64,000 nucleotides of DNA, from the NCBI GenBank assembly GCA_041391745.1, contig JAWKNK010000004.1, positions 172,430 through 236,429 of the forward strand, read 5' to 3'. Made by a program: the position numbers and the translations under genes. Within the stretch, counting starts at the first letter, position 1. Every line of letters begins with the position of its first letter. This stretch comes from JAIXWP01 sp041391745. GTDB taxonomy: Bacteria > Bacteroidota > Bacteroidia > Flavobacteriales_D > Sanyastnellaceae. The notes below the pieces were generated by a model. The model was not told the origin of the DNA. It was given only the letters and a program-made list of their open reading frames with translations, and did not search any database. Of this stretch, positions 8,046 through 15,586 are shown one piece after another.

Positions 8046-9287
8046 TTAAGTTCTCAACTCCCCAGCAAACGCTTTTTGCAAAATGGACTTTTTCAATTCT
8101 TCTAAATCAGCTATTTTCTTTTGATACACCGCTTCCAACTTTTGTGTTTCAGAACGCAAGGCGTCTAATTGACGGACGACGGTTTGTTGTTCTTCAAGTG
8201 GTGGTATGCATACTCTAAAGCCTTCAATTTGACTTTTCGTGATTGCTTGACGTGTAGCACCTTGCTCGCCCGTAATTAAAAGTTGTTTTTTGTACGTTTT
8301 AGAAGTTAGAAGTAAGTTGAGGAATCTTGCATCTAGTAACTCCTTTTTCGGTCTGATAATAGATACGTGTTGATTTACTCTTGCTGGTAAATATTCTTTT
8401 GGAAAAACGCATGACCTTGCTACCGAGGCTCCGGTTATGTTTAATAGAACATCTTCTTCTTGGAGTGTTGCACCATTTAATTCCGCTGCTTGTTTTTCAT
8501 CGATGAAGGCAAGATTTTTTTCCCTGAATTCCCAGTCGTGTACATTCATACTTCTAACAAGTGAAATACCTTTTGATTTGTAACTTTCTTTTCCTCCTCG
8601 GGGAGTTGCGCCACTTCCAATTTTTATGGTCAGTTCTTTTAGAGTTTTCTCCTCCCAACCACTTCCCTTTCCTTGCCCTGAGCGTGTCGAAGGGTCAAAC
8701 ACCCCTTGCAAATAACTTTCAAAAAGCTCCTTTGCATTTTTTAGGTTTTGTTCGGCATTAGATTTTGCCTTGGCTATGGCGGCAAAAGCCTCATCTAATA
8801 TAGAAACGATGCGTTGCTGCTCGGGTAGAGGGGGAAGGGGGATTTTTAATTTTTTTAGTCCAGTGTTGGATATATGTATTATTCCTGTTGCACCAGTTAT
8901 GTACCTATCCAATTGGTCATAAGCTGAAAATGTATCAAAAAAATAAGGCACGTATTTCTTTGCAAAAAGACCTTGTTTAGGCCTAATAATATTAATATCT
9001 CCGCCCAAAATCACTCCATCTTCGTCAATTTCACGAGCAAGAAGCATATCTTTCTTTGATGCAGTCGAGGTGCCTGGAATTAGTATATCACCTTTTTTAG
9101 AGTAAAATGCTCCTGACTTATTTGTTCTTGAAAGGTTTCCTGTGTCAATTAGAGCATTTTTATGTTTAGTGTAAAGCTCACCGTATAAAATACATTTATT
9201 CTTACCATCGCCTTCCAAGTCCGCTTTCTTCAGCCCTTTGCCTCTTTTCCATTCAATTGGCAAGTTTATTAGATGCTCTTGCTTCAT
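8046..9287 (-). CDS. hsdS: Type I restriction enzyme specificity subunit HsdS
   Basis: DNA-recognition subunit shared by the methylase and the restriction complex. It has two target-recognition domains (residues about 10-140 and 210-355), each followed by a conserved helical spacer: P-L-P-E-Q-Q-R-I-V-S-I-L-D at about 152 and P-L-E-E-Q-Q-T-V-V-R-Q-L-D at about 365, both leading into coiled coils. At 413 aa it is full length. The start overlaps the hsdM stop by 4 nt (ATGA). A REP-like palindromic element sits in frame in the linker between the two halves (8676-8696). The 3' end is duplicated at 5402-5537. The site recognised cannot be read from sequence. Confidence 0.95.
   Translation of the reverse strand: MKQEHLINLPIEWKRGKGLKKADLEGDGKNKCILYGELYTKHKNALIDTGNLSRTNKSGAFYSKKGDILIPGTSTASKKDMLLAREIDEDGVILGGDINIIRPKQGLFAKKYVPYFFDTFSAYDQLDRYITGATGIIHISNTGLKKLKIPLPPLPEQQRIVSILDEAFAAIAKAKSNAEQNLKNAKELFESYLQGVFDPSTRSGQGKGSGWEEKTLKELTIKIGSGATPRGGKESYKSKGISLVRSMNVHDWEFREKNLAFIDEKQAAELNGATLQEEDVLLNITGASVARSCVFPKEYLPARVNQHVSIIRPKKELLDARFLNLLLTSKTYKKQLLITGEQGATRQAITKSQIEGFRVCIPPLEEQQTVVRQLDALRSETQKLEAVYQKKIADLEELKKSILQKAFAGELRT
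8054..8189. repeat. Direct repeat copy B: hsdS 3' end
   Basis: Partner of 5402-5537, 8 mismatches over 136 bp and no gaps, lying inside the intact hsdS. The mismatches are scattered, and only about two of them change residues, so the copies have either diverged recently or are kept similar by exchange. Confidence 0.85.
8676..8696. repeat. REP-like palindromic element inside hsdS
   Basis: The motif CCCTGAGCGTGTCGAAGGG, with imperfect dyad symmetry, resembles a small interspersed element (core CTTCGACA...GCTCAG) that is scattered in many bacterial genomes. It is translated in frame as D-P-S-T-R-S-G-Q-G in the HsdS interdomain linker. No second copy was seen in the window. Confidence 0.5.
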
Positions 9288-10735
9288 AACAGTTTTAAAA
9301 TTGATTTTGAAATATTCGCACTTTCTTCATCTAGTGCTTTCATTTCTTCCAAAATAGCTTGTGGGTGGCGTAGCGTAACTTCTTCTTTTTTGTTGGGGTT
9401 TTTTACACTCAAATCAAACTTACTGGGGTCGATGTCCTTTACATTTACTGTCCATGAGTTTTCACTATTGGCAAATGTTTTTTGAAGTGTAATGAAGTCC
9501 TCCAAATCCTTTTCATTGAGCGGATTTGTTTTGCCAAGATTGCGGTTCAAATTCAACTGATAAAACCAAACTTTTTTAGTAGCCTTTCCTTTTTCAAAAA
9601 ATAAAACAACAGTCTTTACTCCAGCACCCGTGAAAGTTCCGCCTGGAAGGTCTAATACGGTATGCAGGTTGCAGTTTTCCAACAAAGTCTTTCTAATGGC
9701 CACAGTGGCGTTGTCGGTATTGCTCAAAAAAGTATTTTTAATCACGACTCCCGCTTTTCCACCTGCCCGGAGTATTTTAATAAAGTGTTGTAAAAAGAGT
9801 GATGCTGTTTCTCCTGTTTTAATGGGGAAGTTTTGTTGTACTTCTGCGCGTTCTTTACCACCAAAAGGAGGATTGGCAAGTATAACGTCATAGCGGTCTT
9901 TTTCCTGAATGTCTGCGAGGTTCTCAGCGAGTGTGTTGGTGTGTATGATATTTGGAGCTTCTAATCCGTGAAGTATCAAATTCATAATTCCAATAACATA
10001 GGCCAATGTTGCTTTTTCCTTGCCATAAAAAGTCCTCTTTTGAAGTGTTTCCCACTCCTTGGTGGAGAGTTCTTTTTTATTTAAATAGTTAAAAGCTTCA
10101 CACAAGAAGCCTGCACTTCCGCAGGCACCATCATATATGGTATTACCAATCTTGGGGTCAATCACTTTTATAATTGAAGTAATAAGAGGGCGTGGAGTAT
10201 AGTACTCACCACCGTTTCGTCCGGCGTTGCCCATGTTCTTGATCTTATCCTCATAGAGATGACTCATCTCGTGTTTTTCCGCATGGGTTCTAAAACGCAA
10301 TTGGTCGATAAGATTGATTATTTCACGCAATCCATATCCACTTTTTATCTTGTTGTTGAGTTCGTTGAAGATTTCACCAATTTTATATTCAATGGTGTCC
10401 GGATTTGCAACACTCACTTTGAAACTGCGGAGATAAGGAAACAATTTCGTATTCACGAACTCTGTAAGATCATCTCCTGTCAACGCATTTTGGTGATCCA
10501 ATTTTCCATCTGGGCCTTTTGGCATCGCCCATTGCGACCATTGATAATCTTGGTCGATGATTGGTGTGTATGTCTTTCCCGTTAATTCAGCAGCTGTGGA
10601 TCGGTCTTTCTCCAAATCATCAAGATATTTTAGGAATAAAATCCAAGAAGTTTGCTCCACATAGTCTAATTCGGTTTGGGACCCTCCTGCTTTTCTTAAA
10701 ATATCATCTATATTTTTAAATGTTTGTTCGAACAT
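9284..10735 (-). CDS. hsdM: Type I restriction enzyme methylase subunit HsdM
   Basis: N6-adenine DNA methyltransferase subunit using S-adenosylmethionine. Residues about 1-135 form the helical HsdM_N domain (F-K-N-I-D-D-I-L-R-K-A-G-G). The catalytic domain shows motif I D-G-A-C-G-S-A-G-F-L near residue 200 for SAM binding and motif IV NPPFGG near 290 for the target adenine. The length of 483 aa is normal for this family. It is the first gene of the island operon and overlaps hsdS by 4 nt. A promoter with a 17-nt inverted repeat and two direct repeats lies just upstream (10767-10812). Confidence 0.96.
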   Translation of the reverse strand: MFEQTFKNIDDILRKAGGSQTELDYVEQTSWILFLKYLDDLEKDRSTAAELTGKTYTPIIDQDYQWSQWAMPKGPDGKLDHQNALTGDDLTEFVNTKLFPYLRSFKVSVANPDTIEYKIGEIFNELNNKIKSGYGLREIINLIDQLRFRTHAEKHEMSHLYEDKIKNMGNAGRNGGEYYTPRPLITSIIKVIDPKIGNTIYDGACGSAGFLCEAFNYLNKKELSTKEWETLQKRTFYGKEKATLAYVIGIMNLILHGLEAPNIIHTNTLAENLADIQEKDRYDVILANPPFGGKERAEVQQNFPIKTGETASLFLQHFIKILRAGGKAGVVIKNTFLSNTDNATVAIRKTLLENCNLHTVLDLPGGTFTGAGVKTVVLFFEKGKATKKVWFYQLNLNRNLGKTNPLNEKDLEDFITLQKTFANSENSWTVNVKDIDPSKFDLSVKNPNKKEEVTLRHPQAILEEMKALDEESANISKSILKLL

Positions 10736-10766
10736 AAAATGTCAATTTTTTCTTTATCCGATTATT

Positions 10767-10812
10767 TCTGTAATTCCTATTGCGTCTGTAATTCGACGAA
10801 ATTTAGTTTCGT
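10767..10812 (-). promoter_or_regulatory. Promoter/operator candidate of the hsdM operon
   Basis: Two perfect copies of TCTGTAATTC (10767-10776 and 10785-10794, 18 bp apart start to start) are followed by the inverted repeat ACGAAA-N5-TTTCGT (10796-10812). A minus-strand TAAATTTC box (10805-10798), one base off TAnnTTTG, lies within the inverted repeat. This would let a repressor cover the promoter and the leader. The WYL protein at the far end of the operon is the obvious candidate; this is inference. Confidence 0.45.
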
Positions 10813-10841
10813 ATTCTCCGTGCTGCAAGATAATATGAAAT

Positions 10842-10875
10842 AAAAAAAAACAGCTCCTATATGGAGCTGTTTTTT
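10842..10875 (-). terminator. Rho-independent terminator of ssrA
   Basis: The stem ACAGCTCC/GGAGCTGT, flanked by A and T runs, ends in a long U tract in the minus-strand RNA, directly after the tmRNA 3' end. Confidence 0.85.
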
Positions 10876-10876
10876 G

Positions 10877-11275
10877 TGGTGGACCCGGCGGGAGTCGAAC
10901 CCGCGTCCAAACAAGGAATTTCTGAGCTTTCTACATGCTTATTCTGCAATTATTTTTCGATGAGAGCCAGGCCACAGACAACCAAACTATCACTTATCTT
11001 GTGGTTTTTAACTTTGGACTACAAGATTCATCCTCCGCGATCTCCCTTTGATGAAGCCTCTATGTTGAGTACCAGGAGCGGGGTCCTCAACGAGACATGC
11101 TTGTTCCGACTATCTTGCCGGAATTAGGCGTAATCACATTCGGTGATTAGGCTGCAAGCGCGTAAGAATTGTTGTCATTTCTGACTTGTGCCCTGATATT
11201 TAAGAGCTAAAACACAAAACGCTCTGCATGCTTACACAGCTATTCTTCTCGCTGTCAAATCCAAGGGTCGGGCCC
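10877..11275 (-). ncRNA. ssrA: Transfer-messenger RNA (tmRNA)
   Basis: Ribosome rescue RNA that tags stalled proteins for proteolysis. On the minus strand the 5' end GGGCCCG pairs with the 3' end CGGGTCC, which is followed by an encoded ACCA. The T-arm G-G-T-T-C-G-A-C-T-C and the 5' T-T-G-G-A-T-T-T-G-A-C-A-G-C-G segment are both typical. The tag frame at 11182-11147 follows AAGTC and reads AGA then NDNNSYALAA and TAA. The resume codon would thus be AGA (Arg), unusual next to the common Ala or Gly. The length of 399 nt is normal. A plus-strand ORF over this region is an artefact. Confidence 0.95.
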
Positions 11276-11290
11276 AAAAATTTGGGAAAG

Positions 11291-11298
11291 CAAATGTA
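11291..11298 (-). promoter_or_regulatory. -7 promoter box (TACATTTG) of ssrA
   Basis: The minus-strand TACATTTG fits TAnnTTTG and lies 15 nt before the mature tmRNA 5' end, consistent with a short leader removed by RNase P. No clear -33 element is visible. Confidence 0.5.
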
Positions 11299-11348
11299 CA
11301 ACGATTTTAAACGCTCATCGCTATCTTTGAGCCTACGTTAACTTTTTT

Positions 11349-13598
11349 ATGCAGCACTTACCTACACTCATTACTGATCTTACACTCATCCTCGGCGCTG
11401 CAGCCGTATTCACACTCATATTTAAAAAACTCAAACAACCCGTTGTTCTTGGATATATCATTGCTGGCCTGCTTGTAGGACCCAACTTCAAACTTTTCCC
11501 CACTGTGGTGGAATCGGAGGGTATCAAAACTTGGGCGGAAATTGGCGTGCTGTTTCTCTTGTTTGCATTGGGTCTCGAATTCAGTTTTAAGAAGTTGGTT
11601 AAAGTAGGGGGTGTGGCATTGATCACCGCACTCATGGGAATCGGCTTCACCATGCTCGCAGGCTACGGCATCGGCAAACTGCTGGGTTGGCAAGAAATGG
11701 ATTGTATGTTTCTCGGTGGAATATTGGCCATCGCATCTACTACCATCATCGGTCGAGCATTTGATGAATTGGGTATGAAGTCCCAAAAATTTGCAGGTGT
11801 GGTTATGGGTGTGCTCATTATTGAAGACCTCGCCGCTGTAGTGCTTATGGTGATCCTTTCTACCGTTTCCATATCTCGTTCTTTTGAAGGAATGGAAATG
11901 GTGTACTCTATCATCAAATTGATTTTCTTCCTGGTGCTTTGGTTTGTTTCAGGTATTTTCTTTTTGCCGAGTTTACTCAAAGCCGTTAAAAATTATCTGA
12001 ACGATGAGACGCTTCTCATCCTTTCTATTGCACTTTGTTTTTCTATTGTAGTGCTCGCTGCAAAGGCAGGATTCTCTCCAGCGTTAGGAGCTTTTATCAT
12101 GGGATCCATTCTTGCAGAAACTACAAAGGCAGAAAAAATTGAACATGTCATCAAGTCGCTGAAGGACTTGTTCGGTGCCATATTCTTCGTATCGGTGGGT
12201 ATGTTGATTGATCCTAAAATGCTTATTGAACATGCCCTTCCAATAGGTCTTGCAACATTGGTGTTATTGATTGGAAAACCGACTTTTGTGACAATTGGTG
12301 CGGTGCTTTCTGGTCAACCTTTAAAGGTTTCTGTACAGTCGGGGATGAGTCTTTCACAACTCGGTGAATTCTCTTTCATTATAGCAACGCTCGGAGTTAC
12401 ACTAAATGTAACCAGCGATTTTCTTTATCCTGTGGCTGTAGCGGTTTCTGTAGTTACCACATTCACCACTCCGTATATGATTCGCTTGTCTGCGCCGATG
12501 TATAAAGTGATTGAAAAAAGAATGCCTTCAAAGTGGCTCAATTCTTTAGAACGATATGCTCTCGGTGCCCAAAAAGTGGATGAAGAAAATGCATGGAAAA
12601 AATTACTTCGACTTTATATTTTGAATGTCACTGTTTTTTCTGTTGTCATTATAACCATCATTTTATTCGGTACACGTTTTTTGTTTGTATTGCTTCCGTC
12701 CGAAAGCTCTAAGGTTATTTCGACCATTATTTCTTTGATTGTGCTTGCACCATTTTTATGGGCATTAGCATTTAGAAGGTTGAATCGAGAAGTATATGGC
12801 GCTATTTGGATGCGCCCTTTGGAACGCGGACCACTTGTTGCGCTTTTGCTTTCGCGTGTGGCACTCGCAGTATTTTACATTGGTTTTTTATTCAATCAGT
12901 TGTACTCTCCAACCGTTGCCGTAATAGGCGTGACAATCACCGTTGTAGTTCTATTTATTTTCAGAAAAAGAATCAAAGATTTTTATGGAAAGATTGAGCT
13001 CCGCTTCTTGAGCAACCTGCATGATAGAGAAATGCAGGCGATGGTAAATGCATCGCCCATTGCTCCTTGGGATTCACACATTGCTACTTTCGATTTAAAA
13101 CCTTATCACCCCTATGTGGGGATGTCGCTGATGGATTCAAAATTGAGAGAAAATTTTGGAGTCAATATCGCTGTGATTCGAAGAGGAGATATGGTCATCA
13201 ATGTTCCGAAGCGCGAAGAAAAATTATATCCAAATGATGTGCTTTCTGTCATCGGTACAGACGAGCAATTGAAGCATTTGAAAGAACACTTAGAAGCTTC
13301 CAAAGAATTAAAAGATAAGTTCAGTGATAGTGTTGAAGTTTCGCTACATCACTTCACAGTGACGGAGTTTTCTTCATTATTGGGAGAGTCCATTAGATCG
13401 TCCCGCATTCGCGAAAGAACAAATGGATTGGTAGTGGGTATCGAACGAAATGGCAATCGTATTCTGAATCCAGAATCGGATTTGGTATTCGAGTTGGGAG
13501 ACACCATTTGGATGGTTGGTGGTGAGCGCAGAATGCAAGTGTTCATTCGCGAATGCCAGCGCTATCATGAGCGTGAAAAGAAAAAAGCAAAAAAATAA
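11349..13598 (+). CDS. KefB-type monovalent cation:proton antiporter with TrkA-C domains
   Basis: Inner-membrane antiporter of the CPA2 family, exchanging K+ or Na+ for protons. Residues about 5-390 form the Na_H_Exchanger domain with some 12 membrane segments, containing V-V-L-G-Y-I-I-A-G-L-L-V-G-P near 33. Two or more further membrane helices occur at about 415-540. Two cytoplasmic TrkA-C (RCK_C) ligand domains follow (about 565-650 and 660-735), while no TrkA-N nucleotide-binding domain is seen. At 749 aa it is longer than plain KefB because of the extra helices. It is followed after 11 bp by tag and likely forms an operon with it. Confidence 0.9.
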   Translation: MQHLPTLITDLTLILGAAAVFTLIFKKLKQPVVLGYIIAGLLVGPNFKLFPTVVESEGIKTWAEIGVLFLLFALGLEFSFKKLVKVGGVALITALMGIGFTMLAGYGIGKLLGWQEMDCMFLGGILAIASTTIIGRAFDELGMKSQKFAGVVMGVLIIEDLAAVVLMVILSTVSISRSFEGMEMVYSIIKLIFFLVLWFVSGIFFLPSLLKAVKNYLNDETLLILSIALCFSIVVLAAKAGFSPALGAFIMGSILAETTKAEKIEHVIKSLKDLFGAIFFVSVGMLIDPKMLIEHALPIGLATLVLLIGKPTFVTIGAVLSGQPLKVSVQSGMSLSQLGEFSFIIATLGVTLNVTSDFLYPVAVAVSVVTTFTTPYMIRLSAPMYKVIEKRMPSKWLNSLERYALGAQKVDEENAWKKLLRLYILNVTVFSVVIITIILFGTRFLFVLLPSESSKVISTIISLIVLAPFLWALAFRRLNREVYGAIWMRPLERGPLVALLLSRVALAVFYIGFLFNQLYSPTVAVIGVTITVVVLFIFRKRIKDFYGKIELRFLSNLHDREMQAMVNASPIAPWDSHIATFDLKPYHPYVGMSLMDSKLRENFGVNIAVIRRGDMVINVPKREEKLYPNDVLSVIGTDEQLKHLKEHLEASKELKDKFSDSVEVSLHHFTVTEFSSLLGESIRSSRIRERTNGLVVGIERNGNRILNPESDLVFELGDTIWMVGGERRMQVFIRECQRYHEREKKKAKK

Positions 13599-13609
13599 TT
13601 ACACCATAA

Positions 13610-14170
13610 ATGGAATTGAAAGGTTACTGTGGCGCGCTGGATAGAATGAAACCAGAGGACAAAGCGTTGCACAAAAAATATCACGATTATCATTACGGAT
13701 TTCCAATTCCTGATGATGATGAGTTGTTTGGTCGGCTCATTCTCGAGATCAATCAAGCTGGATTGAGTTGGACCACTATTTTAAAAAAGGAAGAAGGTTT
13801 CCGAAAGGCGTATTCCAATTTTAATATAAAGAAAGTGGCCAAGTACGCGGAGAAGGATAGAGCGCGTCTTTTGAACGATGCTTCCATTATCCGCAATCGA
13901 TTGAAAGTGGATGCGGCAATTCATAATGCCAATGTGATTCTCGGATTGCAAAAAGAACATGGAAGTTTTAAATCATGGATTGATTTGCATCATCCGAAAT
14001 CAAAGGAAGAGTGGGTAAAGATTTTTAAGAAGACTTTTCGATTCACAGGTGGCGAAATTGTCAATGAGTTTTTGATGAGTGCTGGTTATTTGCCCGGTGC
14101 ACACGACCCGAACTGTAAGATTCATCAAAAAATATTGAAACAAAAACCTGCTTGGAACAGCAAGAAGTGA
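13610..14170 (+). CDS. tag: DNA-3-methyladenine glycosylase I
   Basis: Removes 3-methyladenine from alkylated DNA as the first step of base excision repair. The zinc-binding ends are visible: Y-C-G at residue 7 with H-x-x-x-H downstream, and H-D-P-N-C near the C-terminus. The catalytic Glu lies in the E-I-N-Q-A-G-L-S-W motif (residues about 46-54). At 186 aa it is of the usual family length. It follows the antiporter gene closely, and the helicase promoter lies within its 3' end and just after it. Confidence 0.94.
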   Translation: MELKGYCGALDRMKPEDKALHKKYHDYHYGFPIPDDDELFGRLILEINQAGLSWTTILKKEEGFRKAYSNFNIKKVAKYAEKDRARLLNDASIIRNRLKVDAAIHNANVILGLQKEHGSFKSWIDLHHPKSKEEWVKIFKKTFRFTGGEIVNEFLMSAGYLPGAHDPNCKIHQKILKQKPAWNSKK

Positions 14171-14183
14171 GTCACTACCTTTG
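14152..14183 (+). promoter_or_regulatory. Promoter of the DEAD-box helicase (TTG-N21-TACCTTTG)
   Basis: TTG at 14152-14154 and TACCTTTG at 14176-14183 are separated by 21 nt, matching the Bacteroidota -33/-7 layout. The ATG at 14188 comes only 4 nt after the -7 box, which implies a leaderless transcript. Confidence 0.6.
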
Positions 14184-14187
14184 CATC

Positions 14188-15525
14188 ATGGAAGACGGTA
14201 TTCTTTTTTCAGATTTAAACCTCAATAAGCCACTGCTCAATGCATTGGAGGATATGGGATATGCACATCCTACTGCTATTCAGCATCAGGTGTTTTCGGT
14301 GGTGATGTCTGGAAAAGATGTAATCGGTACGGCTCAAACAGGTACAGGAAAAACCTTGGCCTACTTGCTTCCATTGCTCCGTCAATGGCAATTTACCAAA
14401 GAAAAGCACCCGTCCATTTTGATTTTGGTTCCTACGCGGGAATTGGTAGCGCAAGTGGAAAGTGAATGCAAACAATTGACCACCTATATGAATGTGCGCA
14501 TTGCTGGGGTGTTTGGTGGAGTGAATTTGAAACAACACACCGCTTTGATACAAGACGGAGTGGATGTTTTGATTGCAACACCAGGTCGATTGATGGATTT
14601 GGTGTTGAACGGTGCACTTCGCTTGAAGTCCATCAAGAGATTGGTAATCGATGAAGTGGATGAACTGCTCAATTTGGGTTTTTTACTTCAACTCAATGCC
14701 ATTTTTGAAGTACTGCCAGAACGTCGTCAGAACATTATGTTTAGTGCTACGATGACCGATGAAGTTCAAAAGTTATTGGAAGAAAATTTCAATCAACCTG
14801 TTCGCGTGGAGGCTACGGCTATGGGTGCTCCCAGCGATAGAATAGATCAGGCCTATTTCCGTGTCCCGAATTTTCTCACCAAAATCAATCTTTTGGTGGA
14901 CATACTTCAGGATAAGGAAGAATTTAAAAAGGTGATGGTATTTGCTGAGAGCAAATCTGCCGCAGATATTATTTTTGAAATAACCGAACAAACGTTCGGT
15001 AGTGAGATTGGCGTCATTCACTCCAACAAGTCGCAAAATGCGCGATTCGCTACGGTAGAGAAATTTGATCAAGGTGAATTGCGAGTACTAATTGGGACGG
15101 ATGTTATCGCTCGTGGTATTGATGTGGAAGGAGTTTCTCATGTCATCAATTTGGACGTTCCAGAGACTCCAGAGTTGTATTTTCATCGCATAGGGCGAAC
15201 AGGTCGAGGCAATAGTTATGGAGTCGCTATTACGATGGTGGCACCCTATGAAGAGACGAATTGGGATCAAATTGAAAGTTATCTCGGCAAGCGAATAGAT
15301 GAGCTACAAATGCCGGAAGATATTGAAGTTGACAGCCGATTGCTTCCTGATGAGCAACCCAAATCGGTAATGCCTAACCTGGAATTGAAGAATCCAACTA
15401 AAATGGTTTCGCAAGGCGCATTTCAGGAAAAACTGGGTAAGAATTTGAAAGTCAACATGCATATGACGCGTGGGGAGAAGATGAAACTCAAGTACGGCAA
15501 GCCCAAGAAGCGTCGAAATAACTGA
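14188..15525 (+). CDS. DEAD-box RNA helicase
   Basis: ATP-dependent RNA helicase involved in ribosome assembly or RNA turnover. It has the Q motif (P-T-A-I-Q), motif I AQTGTGKT near residue 50, motif II in the variant form DEVD (V-I-D-E-V-D-E) rather than DEAD, motif III SAT, and motif VI H-R-I-G-R-T-G-R. The tail is basic and short (K-P-K-K-R-R-N-N). The start at 14188 is chosen because upstream codons overlap the promoter and the tag stop. The DEVD in place of DEAD is noteworthy but occurs in functional helicases. The length is 445 aa. Confidence 0.93.
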   Translation: MEDGILFSDLNLNKPLLNALEDMGYAHPTAIQHQVFSVVMSGKDVIGTAQTGTGKTLAYLLPLLRQWQFTKEKHPSILILVPTRELVAQVESECKQLTTYMNVRIAGVFGGVNLKQHTALIQDGVDVLIATPGRLMDLVLNGALRLKSIKRLVIDEVDELLNLGFLLQLNAIFEVLPERRQNIMFSATMTDEVQKLLEENFNQPVRVEATAMGAPSDRIDQAYFRVPNFLTKINLLVDILQDKEEFKKVMVFAESKSAADIIFEITEQTFGSEIGVIHSNKSQNARFATVEKFDQGELRVLIGTDVIARGIDVEGVSHVINLDVPETPELYFHRIGRTGRGNSYGVAITMVAPYEETNWDQIESYLGKRIDELQMPEDIEVDSRLLPDEQPKSVMPNLELKNPTKMVSQGAFQEKLGKNLKVNMHMTRGEKMKLKYGKPKKRRNN

Positions 15526-15551
15526 TTTTTTCTGCTAAAATCACAAATCCT

Positions 15552-15559
15552 TACCTTTG
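15552..15559 (+). promoter_or_regulatory. -7 promoter box (TACCTTTG)
   Basis: TACCTTTG lies 27 nt upstream of the dehydrogenase start at 15587 in the gap after the helicase stop. A -33 TTG is not evident. Confidence 0.45.
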
Positions 15560-15586
15560 CCGCGCTTCAATGAATAAGCACGGATT

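Noticed and set aside
10877..10950. Possible tRNA at the 3' end of this segment
   Set aside because: The T-arm and acceptor stem belong to tmRNA, whose 5' half lies 300 nt away; no anticodon arm is present.
10861..11127. Plus-strand ORF of 88 aa beginning in the terminator
   Set aside because: It is the antisense of tmRNA; the start V-D-P-A-G-V-E-P-A comes from the complement of the T-arm and acceptor stem.
11358..12181. Long minus-strand ORFs opposite the antiporter gene
   Set aside because: Shadow frames of a strong coding region with no recognisable domain.
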